64,000 nucleotides of DNA, taken from positions 124,001 to 188,000 of the forward strand of contig FOLJ01000015.1 of the NCBI GenBank assembly GCA_900112325.1, written 5' to 3'. The position numbers were made by a program, and so were the translations under genes. This DNA comes from Micromonospora sediminimaris. GTDB taxonomy: Bacteria > Actinomycetota > Actinomycetes > Mycobacteriales > Micromonosporaceae. The notes beneath the pieces were generated by a model. The model made no database searches. It had not been told where the DNA came from and was given only the letters and a program-made list of their open reading frames with translations. Numbering within the stretch: the first letter of the stretch is position 1; every line of letters begins with the position of its first letter. This document shows positions 53,517 to 62,813 of the stretch, piece after piece.

Positions 53517-55484
53517 TCAGCCGGCGGCAGGGTGCGGATGTTGCCGGGGCGCGGGCAGGCGGTCGGTGTCCGCGTAGCCGGCGGCCTGGAGGGTGAACAG
53601 CTCGGCGTACCGACCACCGGCGGCGACGAGTTCGTCGTGGGTGCCCTGCTCGATCAGACGACCGTGATGCAGCACGAAGATCCGGTCGGCGTGCCGGACG
53701 TTGGCCAGCCGGTGCGTGATCAGGATGGTGGTGGCCCGGCCGCGCCGGTCGCGGATAGCCTGGAACAGCGCGTCCTCGGCCCGCGGGTCGAGCGCCGAGG
53801 ACGGCTCGTCCATCACCAGCAGCTCGGCGTCGCGCAGGAAACCGCGAGCCGCGGTGATCCGCTGCCACTGCCCGCCGGAGAGGTCCTGTCCCTTGGCGAA
53901 CGTACGGTCGAGCAGCGTCTCGTACCCGTGCGGCAACTCACGGATCATCTCGTCGGCGACCGCCCGGGCGGCGGCGGCCTCGATCCGGTCCTGCCGGGCC
54001 TCGGTGTCGATGTCCCCGATGGCGATGTTCGTGGCGGCGGTGAACGGCCACTTGTGGTACTCCTGGGTGACCACGGCGATGCGACCACGCAACTCGTCGC
54101 GGTCCAGCTCGGACAGGGGACGCCCGTTCCAGCGGATCACGCCGTCGCTGGGCGTACGCAGGGCCGCGATCATCGCAGCCAGGCTGCTCTTGCCGGATCC
54201 GTTCTCCCCGACGAAAGCCACCGTCTGCCCCGCCTCGACGGTCAACGTCACACGATCCACCGCCGGGGTGTCGCGATCCGGGTAACGCAGGCTCACCGCC
54301 TCCACGGTCAGCTCCCGCAGCCGGTCGGGTGCCGTTGCCACCGCCTGCTCCGGCAGGTAGGTGGCGGCGCGGGTCATGAACCCCGTGTAGTCGCGGAAGT
54401 GCTGGCCCTCGGTGTAGACGCGGTCCATCTGAAAGGTCACCACGGCCAGCGAACGTTGCGCCGCCTGTACCGCGATCACACAGGTCGCCGCCGCCGCGAG
54501 CGGGATCTGTCCGTCGATGAGCAGCAGACCGAGCAGCACGTAGACCACGGCGGTGGCGACGCCTCCGATCATCGAGCCCACCGTGACCGTCGTGGTCACC
54601 CGACGCGCCAGGGCCAGCTCGATGTCGGTCTCCACCGCCATCACCCGGTCGTACTGGTCCAGCAGGAACCGGCGCAGGCCGTACGAGCGCAGTTCCGGTG
54701 CCGACGCCCGTTCGGCCATCAGCCGGTGCAGCAACCACATTCGACGTCGCCGGACCGAGCCGGCGATGTAGGTCTGGTACCGCAGGTGCCCCGCCCGCAG
54801 CGACGCCCACGCGTTCGGCACGGTCGCGACCAGCAGCGCCGGCAGCAGCAGCGGATGGATCACCACGACGGCCACGGTCACCGCGACCACCCCGACCAGC
54901 CCGGCGAGCAGGTTCATCGACGCGGGCACCAGATCCACGGCGGAATCGGTGCCCCGGGAGGCACGCTCCATGTCGTCGGCGAAAGCGTCCGCGTCGAAGG
55001 CCTCCAGTCGCACGGCCGTGGTCATCTCGAACAACCCTCGCTCCACCTCCCGGCTGACCCTGGGCGTCAGTCCGTTCAGGGCGTAACCGGTGGCGATCGC
55101 CATGCCGGACCGCGTCGCGGTCGCCGCGGCCAGCACCGCGAGCGCCGGCAGCGCGGCAACCACCCTCTCCCCGGTCGGCCCACCGGCGAACAACTCCACG
55201 AGCACCCGCTGCGTCGCGAGCAGCCCGAACGCCGACATCACGCCGGCACCGACCGTCGCGACGGCGACCGCCGAGGTACGCAGCCGGTCGGCCCGCCAGC
55301 TGATCCGCAGGGCCGCCCAGATCAGCCGGGGCAGTTCGGCGAAGACGGCGAGCAGACCGGCCTGGGTCCGCGCCCGCATGCCCGTCTCCCACCACATGGC
55401 CCGCATCTCGGGGAGCACCGACTCCCCGGCCGACGGCTCGGCCTGTTCCGCTCGGTCACGACGTCGGGTCGACGTGGCGGCCAT
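53517..55484 (-). CDS. ABC exporter, fused membrane and ATPase domains
   Basis: A 655-residue half-transporter. Six-helix membrane domain at about 50-345, then a nucleotide-binding domain (about 365-620): Walker A GENGSGKSSL, signature LSGGQWQRITAARG, Walker B ELLVMDEPSSALDP, switch ITHRL. A long cytoplasmic N-terminus precedes it. ATG 55484 has GGAGG with correct spacing. Such half-transporters dimerise; those with this layout often export peptides or natural products. No biosynthetic partner is adjacent. Confidence 0.93.
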   Translation of the reverse strand: MAATSTRRRDRAEQAEPSAGESVLPEMRAMWWETGMRARTQAGLLAVFAELPRLIWAALRISWRADRLRTSAVAVATVGAGVMSAFGLLATQRVLVELFAGGPTGERVVAALPALAVLAAATATRSGMAIATGYALNGLTPRVSREVERGLFEMTTAVRLEAFDADAFADDMERASRGTDSAVDLVPASMNLLAGLVGVVAVTVAVVVIHPLLLPALLVATVPNAWASLRAGHLRYQTYIAGSVRRRRMWLLHRLMAERASAPELRSYGLRRFLLDQYDRVMAVETDIELALARRVTTTVTVGSMIGGVATAVVYVLLGLLLIDGQIPLAAAATCVIAVQAAQRSLAVVTFQMDRVYTEGQHFRDYTGFMTRAATYLPEQAVATAPDRLRELTVEAVSLRYPDRDTPAVDRVTLTVEAGQTVAFVGENGSGKSSLAAMIAALRTPSDGVIRWNGRPLSELDRDELRGRIAVVTQEYHKWPFTAATNIAIGDIDTEARQDRIEAAAARAVADEMIRELPHGYETLLDRTFAKGQDLSGGQWQRITAARGFLRDAELLVMDEPSSALDPRAEDALFQAIRDRRGRATTILITHRLANVRHADRIFVLHHGRLIEQGTHDELVAAGGRYAELFTLQAAGYADTDRLPAPRQHPHPAAG

Positions 55485-55704
55485 GCAAACACCTCCAGGG
55501 GTCGGCGACACGCGGCGGTCACCTCTGCCCGCTGAGTGGCGCCGCCGGGACGCGAACCAACGAGATAGCCAAAGGCGATCGACCAGCTACTTATCGTCAC
55601 CGTCGATGCGGTGGTGGTCCAGCCCTGTCGGCGCGCCGAACCGCCCGACCCGGACGCCGGGCTCCGGTCACCGTCGCTCGACGCACCCCGGCAGCCGAGC
55701 GGGG

Positions 55705-56040
55705 TCAGGCACCGCGCGGGGCGTACATGATTACGGCGACGCCGAGCAGGCAGATCGCGGCACCGGTGAGGTCCCACCGGTCCGGGCGGAAGCCGTCAAA
55801 GATCATCCCCCAGGCGAGCGAGCCGGCGACGAAAACCCCGCCGTACGCGGCCAGGATGCGGCCGAAGTTCGGGTCGGGCTGGAAGGTGGCGACGAAGCCG
55901 TACGCGCCGAGGGCGAGCACCCCGGCTGCGACGAACCAGAGCCCCCGGTGCTCCCGCCAGCCCTGCCACACCAGCCAGGCCCCGCCGATCTCGGCGATCG
56001 CGGCCAGGACGAACAGCAGGACGGAACGCAGCACGGTCAC
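55705..56040 (-). CDS. YnfA/UPF0060-family small membrane protein
   Basis: A 111-residue protein with four helices and the YnfA signatures IAEIGGAWLVWQGWREHRG, ATFQPDPNFGRILAAYGGVF and DGFRPDRWDLTGAAICLLG. Length fits the family (about 108-112). The family resembles small multidrug-resistance transporters and has been linked to drug or cation efflux. GTG 56040 is the start. It is divergent from the two CrcB genes; the 183-nt gap between them is rich in GC hairpins. Confidence 0.9.
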   Translation of the reverse strand: MTVLRSVLLFVLAAIAEIGGAWLVWQGWREHRGLWFVAAGVLALGAYGFVATFQPDPNFGRILAAYGGVFVAGSLAWGMIFDGFRPDRWDLTGAAICLLGVAVIMYAPRGA

Positions 56041-56223
56041 CCGCCGCACCTTACCGACAGCGGCTGGCCGCACCCCGGGTCCACGTCCAGCGAGCGGCGT
56101 TATCCTCTGCACGGGGCATCCACCGGAGGTGCCCGTGGCGGTGGGGCCCGCCACCCCGCCGGTGCGGGACAACCGCGGCGCTCGCCGCCAACGGTCCCTG
56201 CCAGGGCAGACGCGTACTGGTAG

Positions 56224-56712
56224 GTGGTGACCGTGGGGGCGCAGCGACCGCCCGTCGATCCGGATGTCGATCTCAGTGTGCCGCGGCAGCGCGCGGAGCT
56301 GCGGGGCGGGACCGCCAGTCTGCTCGCCGCGATCTCCGTTGGCGGGATGGTCGGCGCGCTGGCGCGATACGGGCTGACGGTGACCTTTCCGCATCCGCCG
56401 TCCGGCTTTCCCTGGGCCACCTTTGCCGTCAACGTCTCCGGCTGCCTGCTCATCGGGACGCTGATGGTGCTGATCACCGAGGTGTGGGCCGCGCACCGAC
56501 TGGTCCGGCCCTTCCTCGGCGTCGGCGTGCTCGGCGGCTACACGACCTTCTCGACGTACGCCGTCGAGGTGCAGCAGGCGGTGGCGGCCGGCGCGGCCCG
56601 GACCGGCCTGCTGTATCTCGCCGGTACCCTCGTCGCCGCCCTCGCCGCCGTCCGGCTGGGCGTGACCCTGACCCGGCTGGCGACCGGCGTGGACCGGAAG
56701 CGGAGCGCTTGA
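56224..56712 (+). CDS. crcB: CrcB/Fluc-type fluoride channel subunit (first copy)
   Basis: A 162-residue protein. A polar N-terminus of about 35 residues precedes four helices with the Fluc motifs GGMVGALARYGLT, PWATFAVNVSGCLLIG and GVLGGYTTFSTYAVE. It exports fluoride from the cytoplasm. Two adjacent crcB genes commonly form a heterodimer with subunits in opposite orientations. The stop overlaps the start of the second copy by 1 nt (TGATG). Start GTG 56224 or 56227; no strong ribosome site. Confidence 0.94.
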   Translation: MVTVGAQRPPVDPDVDLSVPRQRAELRGGTASLLAAISVGGMVGALARYGLTVTFPHPPSGFPWATFAVNVSGCLLIGTLMVLITEVWAAHRLVRPFLGVGVLGGYTTFSTYAVEVQQAVAAGAARTGLLYLAGTLVAALAAVRLGVTLTRLATGVDRKRSA

Positions 56713-57086
56713 TGGCCGTCATCCTGGTGGCGCTCGGTGCCGCTGTCGGCGCACCGTTGCGCTACCTCGTCGACCGGGCGGTGCAGGGACGTCACGACTC
56801 CGTCTTTCCCTGGGGCACCTTAGTGGTCAACGTGGTCGGCTCACTCCTCCTTGGTGTCCTGATCGGCGGGGCCGCGGTGGGGACAGTGCCCGGTTCCCTG
56901 GTCAACCTGCTCGGCCTCGGTCTGTGCGGAGCGCTTACCACCTACTCGACCTTCGGCTACGAGACGATCCGGCTCCTCGAGGACGGTGCCCGTTTTCCCG
57001 CGCTGGTCAACGCTGGCGTCAGCGTCGTCGCCGCGCTGGGCGCCGCGTTCGTCGGGGTCGCCCTCGCCGAGGCGCTGTGGGCCTGA
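56712..57086 (+). CDS. crcB: CrcB/Fluc-type fluoride channel subunit (second copy)
   Basis: A 124-residue, four-helix protein with VALGAAVGAPLRYLVDRAV, PWGTLVVNVVGSLLLGVLIG and GLCGALTTYSTFGYETIRLL. It pairs with the first copy, whose stop overlaps its ATG, so equal production is expected. It lacks the polar N-terminal extension of the first copy, fitting opposite insertion of the two subunits. No fluoride riboswitch was recognised upstream. Confidence 0.95.
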   Translation: MAVILVALGAAVGAPLRYLVDRAVQGRHDSVFPWGTLVVNVVGSLLLGVLIGGAAVGTVPGSLVNLLGLGLCGALTTYSTFGYETIRLLEDGARFPALVNAGVSVVAALGAAFVGVALAEALWA

Positions 57087-57131
57087 CCGTCGCGCGTTCT
57101 CGGTGACCGGGCTCCTCGGCGTGCCGGCCGT

Positions 57132-59834
57132 TCAGCCGAGATCGTGGCGCAGCCGCTTGTCGATGGCGACCACGACTGCGGAAACCGCCCCGACGGCCAG
57201 GATGCGCAACCACACGTCCGGCCCGATCGGTGCCGTGCCGAAGATGGTGTTCATCGGTGGCAGGTACGTGATGGCGAGTTGACACAGGGCCTGCGCGGCG
57301 ACGCCGAGCAACAGCAGACGGTTGGTGAAGAAGCCGAGCCGCCATGCCGAACGGGTCAGCGACCGGCAGCTGAACAGGTAGAACGTCTCGACCACGACGA
57401 AGACGTTCATGGCGGCGGTACGCGCCTGTGCGACATCGGCACCGTTGGAGTACTCCCACTGGAACACCCACCACGCGCCGGCCACCAGCAACGTGGCCAC
57501 CAGCACGATCCGGATCACCAGAGCGCCGGTCAGCAGCGGCCGGGCCGGGTCGCGGGGCGGCCGTCGCATGATGCCGCGCTCCTTCGGCTCGAAGGCCAGC
57601 ATCAGGCCGAGCAGGACGGCGGTGGTCATGTTGATCCAGAGGATCTGCGTGGGCAGCAGCGGCAGCGTGGCACCCAGCACGATGGCGACCAGCACCACCA
57701 GCCCTTCACCGAGGTTCGTCGGCAGCGTCCAGACGATGAACTTTGTGATGTTGTCGAAGACCCCGCGGCCCTCCTCCACCGCGGCCTCGATGGTGGCGAA
57801 GTCGTCATCGGTGAGGACCATGTCGGCCGCTTCCTTGGCCACCTCGGTCCCGGACCGGGCCATCGCGATGCCGATGTTCGCCTGCCGCAACGCGGGGGCG
57901 TCGTTGACCCCGTCGCCGGTCACCGCGACCACGTGGCCTCGTTGCTGAAGAGTCTCGACCAGCCGGAGTTTCTGTTCCGGGGAGACCCGGGCGAAGACGG
58001 CGGCCCGGTCCACCGCCTCGCCGAACCCCTCGGCGGGCAACTCTTCGAGATCGGTGCCGGTGACCACCCGATCCGGACGTTCGGCGTCGAGCAGCCCGAG
58101 CTGGCCGGCGATGGCACCGGCGGTCGCCGCATGGTCGCCTGTGATCATCTTGACGTTGATGCCCGCCGAGTGGCAGGCCCGTACCGCCGGGGCGGCGGCG
58201 CTGCGGGGTGGGTCGAGCATCGCCTGCAACCCGGTGAGGACCAGGGTGCCGGGCAGCGCGACCTCGTCGAAACCGTCGTCCGGACCGTCCGGTGGTCGTA
58301 CGGCGGTGGCCAGCACCCGCAGCCCGCGACCGGCCAGTTCCTCGGCCGCCCGGAGCGCGGCGTCGGCCCGGAGCGGGCGGATCTGACCGTCGGCACCCAT
58401 CTCGCCCCGGCACATCGACACGATCCGCTCGACGCCCCCCTTGGCCAGGACCACCGTCCGGCCCGTGGCTCGCTCGTCGTGCAACGTCGCCATGTACTGC
58501 CGCTTCGAGTCAAAGGGGATGGTGTCCCGTCGTGGATAGTCGGCGGACAGCCGACCGTGGTCGATCCCCACCTTGGCCGCTACCACCTGCATCGCGCCCT
58601 CGGTCGGATCACCGGCCAGCAGCCACTCGCCGTCCTGCTCGCGTACCCGCGCGTCGTTGCATCCGGCACCGGCCAGCAGCGACCAGCGCAGGGCGTCGCC
58701 GCCCCGGCCGTCGCCGCGGACCTCCCCATCCGGCCGGTAGCCGGCGCCGGTCACCTCGAACTCGGCGTCCGGGGTCCACAGCGCCCGGACCGTCATCTGG
58801 TTCTCGGTGAGCGTGCCGGTCTTGTCGGAGCAGACGACAGTAGTGCTGCCCAACGTCTCGATCGCCGGCAGACGACGGATCACCGCCCGTCGACGGGCCA
58901 TCCGGGTCACCCCGATCGCCAGGGTGATGGTGACCGCCGCCGGCAGCCCTTCGGGGATCGCGCCGACGGCGAGCGCCACGGCCGCCGTGAACGTCTCGAC
59001 CACGTCCTGGCCGCGGAGCAGACCGACGGCGAAGGTCACCGCCGCCAGCACCAGGATGATCACGGTCAGCACCTTGCTGAACCGGGCCAGCTTGCGGGTC
59101 AGCGGGGTGGCCAGCGCCTCCGCCGCACCGACCAGTCGGTGGATCTGGCCGAGTTCCGTCTCGGCCCCGGTGGCCACCGCGATGCCGGCGCCGCCGCCGG
59201 CCGCGACGAGCGTGCCCGACCAGACCATGTTGCGCCGGTCGGCGACCGGTGTGCCCACCGGCAGCTCCGCCTCCAGCTTGTCCACGGGTACGGATTCGCC
59301 CGTCAGCGCCGACTCGTCGACCCGCAACTCGGCCAGCCGGACCAACCGCAGATCCACCGGCACCTTGTCGCCGGCCTCCAGCACCACCAGGTCACCGGGG
59401 ACCAGGTCGTCGGAGGAGATCGCCCGCAGCTCGCCGTCGCGGATCACGCGCGCCTCGGTACGCACCATCGAGCGCAGGCTGTCCAGGGCCGCCTCGGCCC
59501 GCGACTCCTGGGCGTAGCCGATCCCGGCGTTGATCAGCACCACCGCGAGGATCACGGCCGAGTCGACGTACTCGCCGAGGACCGCGGTGACCACGCCGGC
59601 CGCGATCAGCACGTAGATGAGCGGGTTGTGGAACTGCCGCAGGATCCGACGCAGCAGTCCGCCACCACCGGCGGCGGGTAGCACGTTGGGCCCGTACCGG
59701 TCCAGCCGCCGGGCGGCCTCGGCGTCGCTCAGGCCGCGCTGCGGGTCCGTCTCCAGCAGCAGCACCACCTCGTGGGTGGACATGCCGTGGTGTTCGTCGG
59801 ATCGCGACGTCCCCGCTGACTGTTCGAGCGTCAC
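57132..59834 (-). CDS. P-type cation ATPase, calcium/PMR1-like (P2 type)
   Basis: A protein of about 900 residues. Cation-ATPase N-domain (THEVVLLLETDPQRGLSDAE), about ten helices, TM4 motif GAIPEGLPAAVTITLAIGV (PEGLP is typical of Ca2+ pumps), phosphorylation site VVCSDKTGTLTENQMTV, actuator ALTGESVPV, hinge VTGDGVNDAPALRQANIGIA, and a C-terminal six-helix domain ending RLRHDLG. Starts at GTG 59834 or 59840, or ATG 59783. The exported ion may be Ca2+ or Mn2+; the sequence cannot decide. It is part of the ion-homeostasis block. Confidence 0.93.
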   Translation of the reverse strand: MTLEQSAGTSRSDEHHGMSTHEVVLLLETDPQRGLSDAEAARRLDRYGPNVLPAAGGGGLLRRILRQFHNPLIYVLIAAGVVTAVLGEYVDSAVILAVVLINAGIGYAQESRAEAALDSLRSMVRTEARVIRDGELRAISSDDLVPGDLVVLEAGDKVPVDLRLVRLAELRVDESALTGESVPVDKLEAELPVGTPVADRRNMVWSGTLVAAGGGAGIAVATGAETELGQIHRLVGAAEALATPLTRKLARFSKVLTVIILVLAAVTFAVGLLRGQDVVETFTAAVALAVGAIPEGLPAAVTITLAIGVTRMARRRAVIRRLPAIETLGSTTVVCSDKTGTLTENQMTVRALWTPDAEFEVTGAGYRPDGEVRGDGRGGDALRWSLLAGAGCNDARVREQDGEWLLAGDPTEGAMQVVAAKVGIDHGRLSADYPRRDTIPFDSKRQYMATLHDERATGRTVVLAKGGVERIVSMCRGEMGADGQIRPLRADAALRAAEELAGRGLRVLATAVRPPDGPDDGFDEVALPGTLVLTGLQAMLDPPRSAAAPAVRACHSAGINVKMITGDHAATAGAIAGQLGLLDAERPDRVVTGTDLEELPAEGFGEAVDRAAVFARVSPEQKLRLVETLQQRGHVVAVTGDGVNDAPALRQANIGIAMARSGTEVAKEAADMVLTDDDFATIEAAVEEGRGVFDNITKFIVWTLPTNLGEGLVVLVAIVLGATLPLLPTQILWINMTTAVLLGLMLAFEPKERGIMRRPPRDPARPLLTGALVIRIVLVATLLVAGAWWVFQWEYSNGADVAQARTAAMNVFVVVETFYLFSCRSLTRSAWRLGFFTNRLLLLGVAAQALCQLAITYLPPMNTIFGTAPIGPDVWLRILAVGAVSAVVVAIDKRLRHDLG

Positions 59835-59998
59835 CGTCACCCCGCCGACGAAGAGAACCGGACCCGCGCCGCCGACCCGGGTCGCCGCCTTCCGCCCCGG
59901 CGGCCGGCCGGACACCGCATCCACCATCTTCCGGGACAAACTCGACCGAGCAGGCCGGAACGCCCGATCACGGCCGACGCGCTGCCGGCCGTCGCCGT

Positions 59999-60754
59999 TC
60001 AGCCGCTGGTGCGCTCGGCCGAATTGGGGTCGAGGTGCCGCCGCAGGGCGGCGATCTCGGCACGCAGGGCCGCCACGTCGTCGCTGGTGGCCGCCGCCGG
60101 CTTGTCGGCGCCAGCCGCGACGCGCTCGACGATCCAGGTCGCCAGCGAACCCGTGACGAAACCGATCAGGCCGATCCCACCGATCATCAGACCGAGGGCG
60201 ACGAATCGCCCCGCGGTGGTCACCGGGTAGAAGTCGCCGTAACCGACGGTGGTGATGGTGACCGTCGACCACCACAACGCGTCGTCGAAGGCGGTGATGT
60301 TGGCGCCCGGCGCGAGTCGTTCGGCGTCCAGCACCGCCAGCGCGGAGACCAGCACCAGCAGTGCCGCCGTGGCGGCGACGTAGACGGCCAGCCGGCCGCG
60401 CGCCCACACCTCGGTGCGGCGATTGATGGTCAGCACCACCATGACCAGGCGTACCGCGCGCAGTGGTCGCAGCATCGGCAGGGTCAGCACCACGAGGTCG
60501 AACAGGTGTTCCCGGAGGAACTTCCGCCGGTCCGTGGCCAGCCGCAGCCGAACGACGATGTCCGCCCAGAACAGCGCCCAGACGACGATCGTCGTGGCGG
60601 AACAGGCGGCCCGCCAGGCCGGGCTGAGGTCCGGACGCAGGATCGGTGCCGCGTACACCACCAGGAACACCACGGACAGCACGGTGAGCGGTGCGGCGCT
60701 GACCCGCTCCCATGCCTCCAGTCGATCGGTCCGCTGTGCTGTCCCGCCGCCCAT
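59999..60754 (-). CDS. Voltage-gated-type potassium channel
   Basis: A 251-residue channel subunit. About six helices, with an Arg/Lys-spaced S4-like segment (PMLRPLRAVRLVMVVLTINR), pore helix and the K+ selectivity filter TVTITTVGYGDFYPVT, then a short C-terminal coiled coil (DVAALRAEIAALRRHL) for tetramer assembly. It passes K+ across the membrane. It lies divergent from the K+(Na+)/H+ antiporter gene, 275 nt away. ATG 60754. Confidence 0.92.
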   Translation of the reverse strand: MGGGTAQRTDRLEAWERVSAAPLTVLSVVFLVVYAAPILRPDLSPAWRAACSATTIVVWALFWADIVVRLRLATDRRKFLREHLFDLVVLTLPMLRPLRAVRLVMVVLTINRRTEVWARGRLAVYVAATAALLVLVSALAVLDAERLAPGANITAFDDALWWSTVTITTVGYGDFYPVTTAGRFVALGLMIGGIGLIGFVTGSLATWIVERVAAGADKPAAATSDDVAALRAEIAALRRHLDPNSAERTSG

Positions 60755-61029
60755 GAGCCGGCTCCCGTCTGCTCCGTCGTCGTACGCGTGACCGGGCCAT
60801 GGTCGCGCAGCCGGACACGAGACCCCACGGGCGGCCCGCAGATCGTCCGGACAGTGCGTCACCGTCACGCTCGGCATTCGGTGGCTGCTCGCCCGGTAAC
60901 GTGAGCGCGGGGACACACCGTGGCACGGGTCGCCGCCCGGCTGACAGAGCCGGGCGTGCCGGCTGTGCGGCCCGTGGGGGCGGGTGTCGGCGTTGTACCC
61001 CCACAGCGGGCGCGAGCGTGAGGGAGCGG

Positions 61030-62676
61030 ATGCATGGGTCGACTGCGGCTGGGACAGGTTCCGGGATGACCCTGCAACAGGTCTACCTGCTGATGATCGC
61101 CGCGGCGGCGACCGTGCTGGTAAGCGTCACCGCCGCACGGCTGGCCACCCGGGTCGGCGTACCGATGCTGCTGGCGTACCTCGGCATCGGGCTGCTGCTC
61201 GGCGAGAACGGACTCGGCCTGCGCTTCGACGACGCCGCCCTGGCGCAGGCCCTGGGCACTGCGGCGCTTGCGGTGATCCTGGTGGAGGGTGGCCTGACCA
61301 CCCGGTTCTCCGACATTCGACCGGTACTGGCACCGGCGACCGCGCTCGCCACCGTCGGTGTGCTGATCAGCGTCGGGGTCACCGCCCTCGGCGCGCACCT
61401 GCTGCTCGATGTCTCGTGGCAGCTGGCTCTGCTGCTGGGCGCGGTGGTGTCCTCCACCGACGCGGCGGCGGTCTTCTCGGTGCTGCGCACCCTGCCGTTG
61501 CCCCGGCGACTGGCCGGGCTGGTGGAGGCAGAGTCGGGGCTGAACGACGCACCCACAGTCATCCTGGTACTCGCCTTCAGCGCCACCGGACTGACCGCGA
61601 CCAGCCCGGTGGAACTGCTGGTCCAGATGGTCTACCAGCTCGGCATCGGTGGCGCGGTCGGCGTCGCGATCGGCCTCGCCGGAGTGTGGTTCCTGCGCCG
61701 GCTCACCCTGCCCGCATCGGGCCTCTATCCGATCGCCACCTTCTCCTGCGGCATCTTCGCCTTCGCCGCCGCCGGGCTCGTCCAGGCCAGCGGTTTCCTC
61801 GCCGCGTACCTCGCCGCGCTGATCCTGGGCAACGCCCGGCTGGCGCACCGCCGCGCCACGGTGTCGGTGGCCGAAGGGCTCGGCTGGATCGCGCAGATCG
61901 GCCTGTTCGTCATGCTCGGTCTGTTGGCCAATCCCAGCGAACTGCCCGCCGCGATCCTGCCCGCCCTCGCCGTGGGTCTGGTACTGCTGCTGCTCGCTCG
62001 CCCGATGTCGGTGCTGGTCACCCTGTTGCCGTTCCGGATTCCGCTGCGCGAACAGGTGCTGCTGTCCTGGGCCGGGCTGCGGGGCGCGGTGCCCATCGTG
62101 CTGGCCACCATTCCCGTCGTGGCCGGCGTCGGCGCCAGCGAACAGCTGTTCAACATCGTCTTCGTGCTGGTCGTGGTCTTCACACTGGTGCAGGCTCCGA
62201 CGCTGCCGTGGCTGGCCAAACGCCTGCGGCTCAGCTCGGCCGGGATCGGTCCGGACCTGCAGGTTGAGTCCGCGCCGCTGGACGCCATCGACGCGGACCT
62301 GCTGCACCTCACCGTCGAGCCCGACTCCCAGATGCACGGCGTGCACATCCGCGAGCTGCGGCTGCCGCCACCGGCCGCGGTCACCCTCGTGGTCCGCGAC
62401 GGGACCGCCTTCGTACCTGAGCCGGACGCCCGGTTGCGCCACGGTGATCAGCTGCTCGTGGTCACCACCCCACACGTCCGGGACCGGGCGGAACGCCGTC
62501 TGCGGGCGGTCGCCCGGGCCGGCCGGCTCGCCCACTGGCGCGGCGAGACCGGCGACCCGGAGCGGCCGGCCAGGATCCGGCGTCCCCCGGAGACCCCGAC
62601 GGTCCCGCCGCGCGCGGCATCGTCGCCGGACACCGGTGACGAGTCGCCGTCGGCCCTCGTCCCGTCGGCGGGCTGA
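61030..62676 (+). CDS. K+(Na+)/H+ antiporter with RCK-C (TrkA-C) domain, CvrA/NhaP2-like
   Basis: A 548-residue protein. The CPA-type transporter domain of 12-13 helices (about 13-400) contains SSTDAAAVFSVLRTL and ESGLNDAPTVILVL (the charged membrane pair of CPA1 exchangers) and LSWAGLRGAVPIVLATIPVV. A TrkA-C/RCK regulatory domain follows (about 415-500; HGVHIRELRLPPPAAVTLVV, then GDQLLVVTTP). A disordered Pro tail ends it. GAGGGAG precedes ATG 61030; an alternative ATG is 61066. Close relatives export K+ or Na+ in exchange for protons. Confidence 0.92.
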   Translation: MHGSTAAGTGSGMTLQQVYLLMIAAAATVLVSVTAARLATRVGVPMLLAYLGIGLLLGENGLGLRFDDAALAQALGTAALAVILVEGGLTTRFSDIRPVLAPATALATVGVLISVGVTALGAHLLLDVSWQLALLLGAVVSSTDAAAVFSVLRTLPLPRRLAGLVEAESGLNDAPTVILVLAFSATGLTATSPVELLVQMVYQLGIGGAVGVAIGLAGVWFLRRLTLPASGLYPIATFSCGIFAFAAAGLVQASGFLAAYLAALILGNARLAHRRATVSVAEGLGWIAQIGLFVMLGLLANPSELPAAILPALAVGLVLLLLARPMSVLVTLLPFRIPLREQVLLSWAGLRGAVPIVLATIPVVAGVGASEQLFNIVFVLVVVFTLVQAPTLPWLAKRLRLSSAGIGPDLQVESAPLDAIDADLLHLTVEPDSQMHGVHIRELRLPPPAAVTLVVRDGTAFVPEPDARLRHGDQLLVVTTPHVRDRAERRLRAVARAGRLAHWRGETGDPERPARIRRPPETPTVPPRAASSPDTGDESPSALVPSAG

Positions 62677-62813
62677 CCCGCACGGCGAGTGGCCGGCCGT
62701 CGCCTGGGCCCGACGTGGGCCGGCCAGGGACTCGACACAGGGCCTAAGGTGAGGCTGGTGTGCCGGGAAGCCTGGTCGGCGGTCGTGTCCTCAACAACCT
62801 CTCGGAGGCCGCC

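Noticed and set aside
56041..56223. Fluoride riboswitch in front of crcB
   Set aside because: The gap holds GC-rich hairpins, but the conserved GGxGATG and GGCTGATG elements of the fluoride aptamer are absent; no guanidine-type ACGR loops either.
57144..59681. An 845-codon open frame on the plus strand opposite the P-type ATPase
   Set aside because: It is the antisense of a well-conserved ATPase; its product is Arg/Gln/His/Gly-rich with no domain, as expected for a shadow frame in high-GC DNA.
60865..62535. A 556-codon open frame on the minus strand opposite the antiporter
   Set aside because: Shadow of the antiporter gene; Gln/His/Gly-rich low-complexity product without signal or helix pattern.
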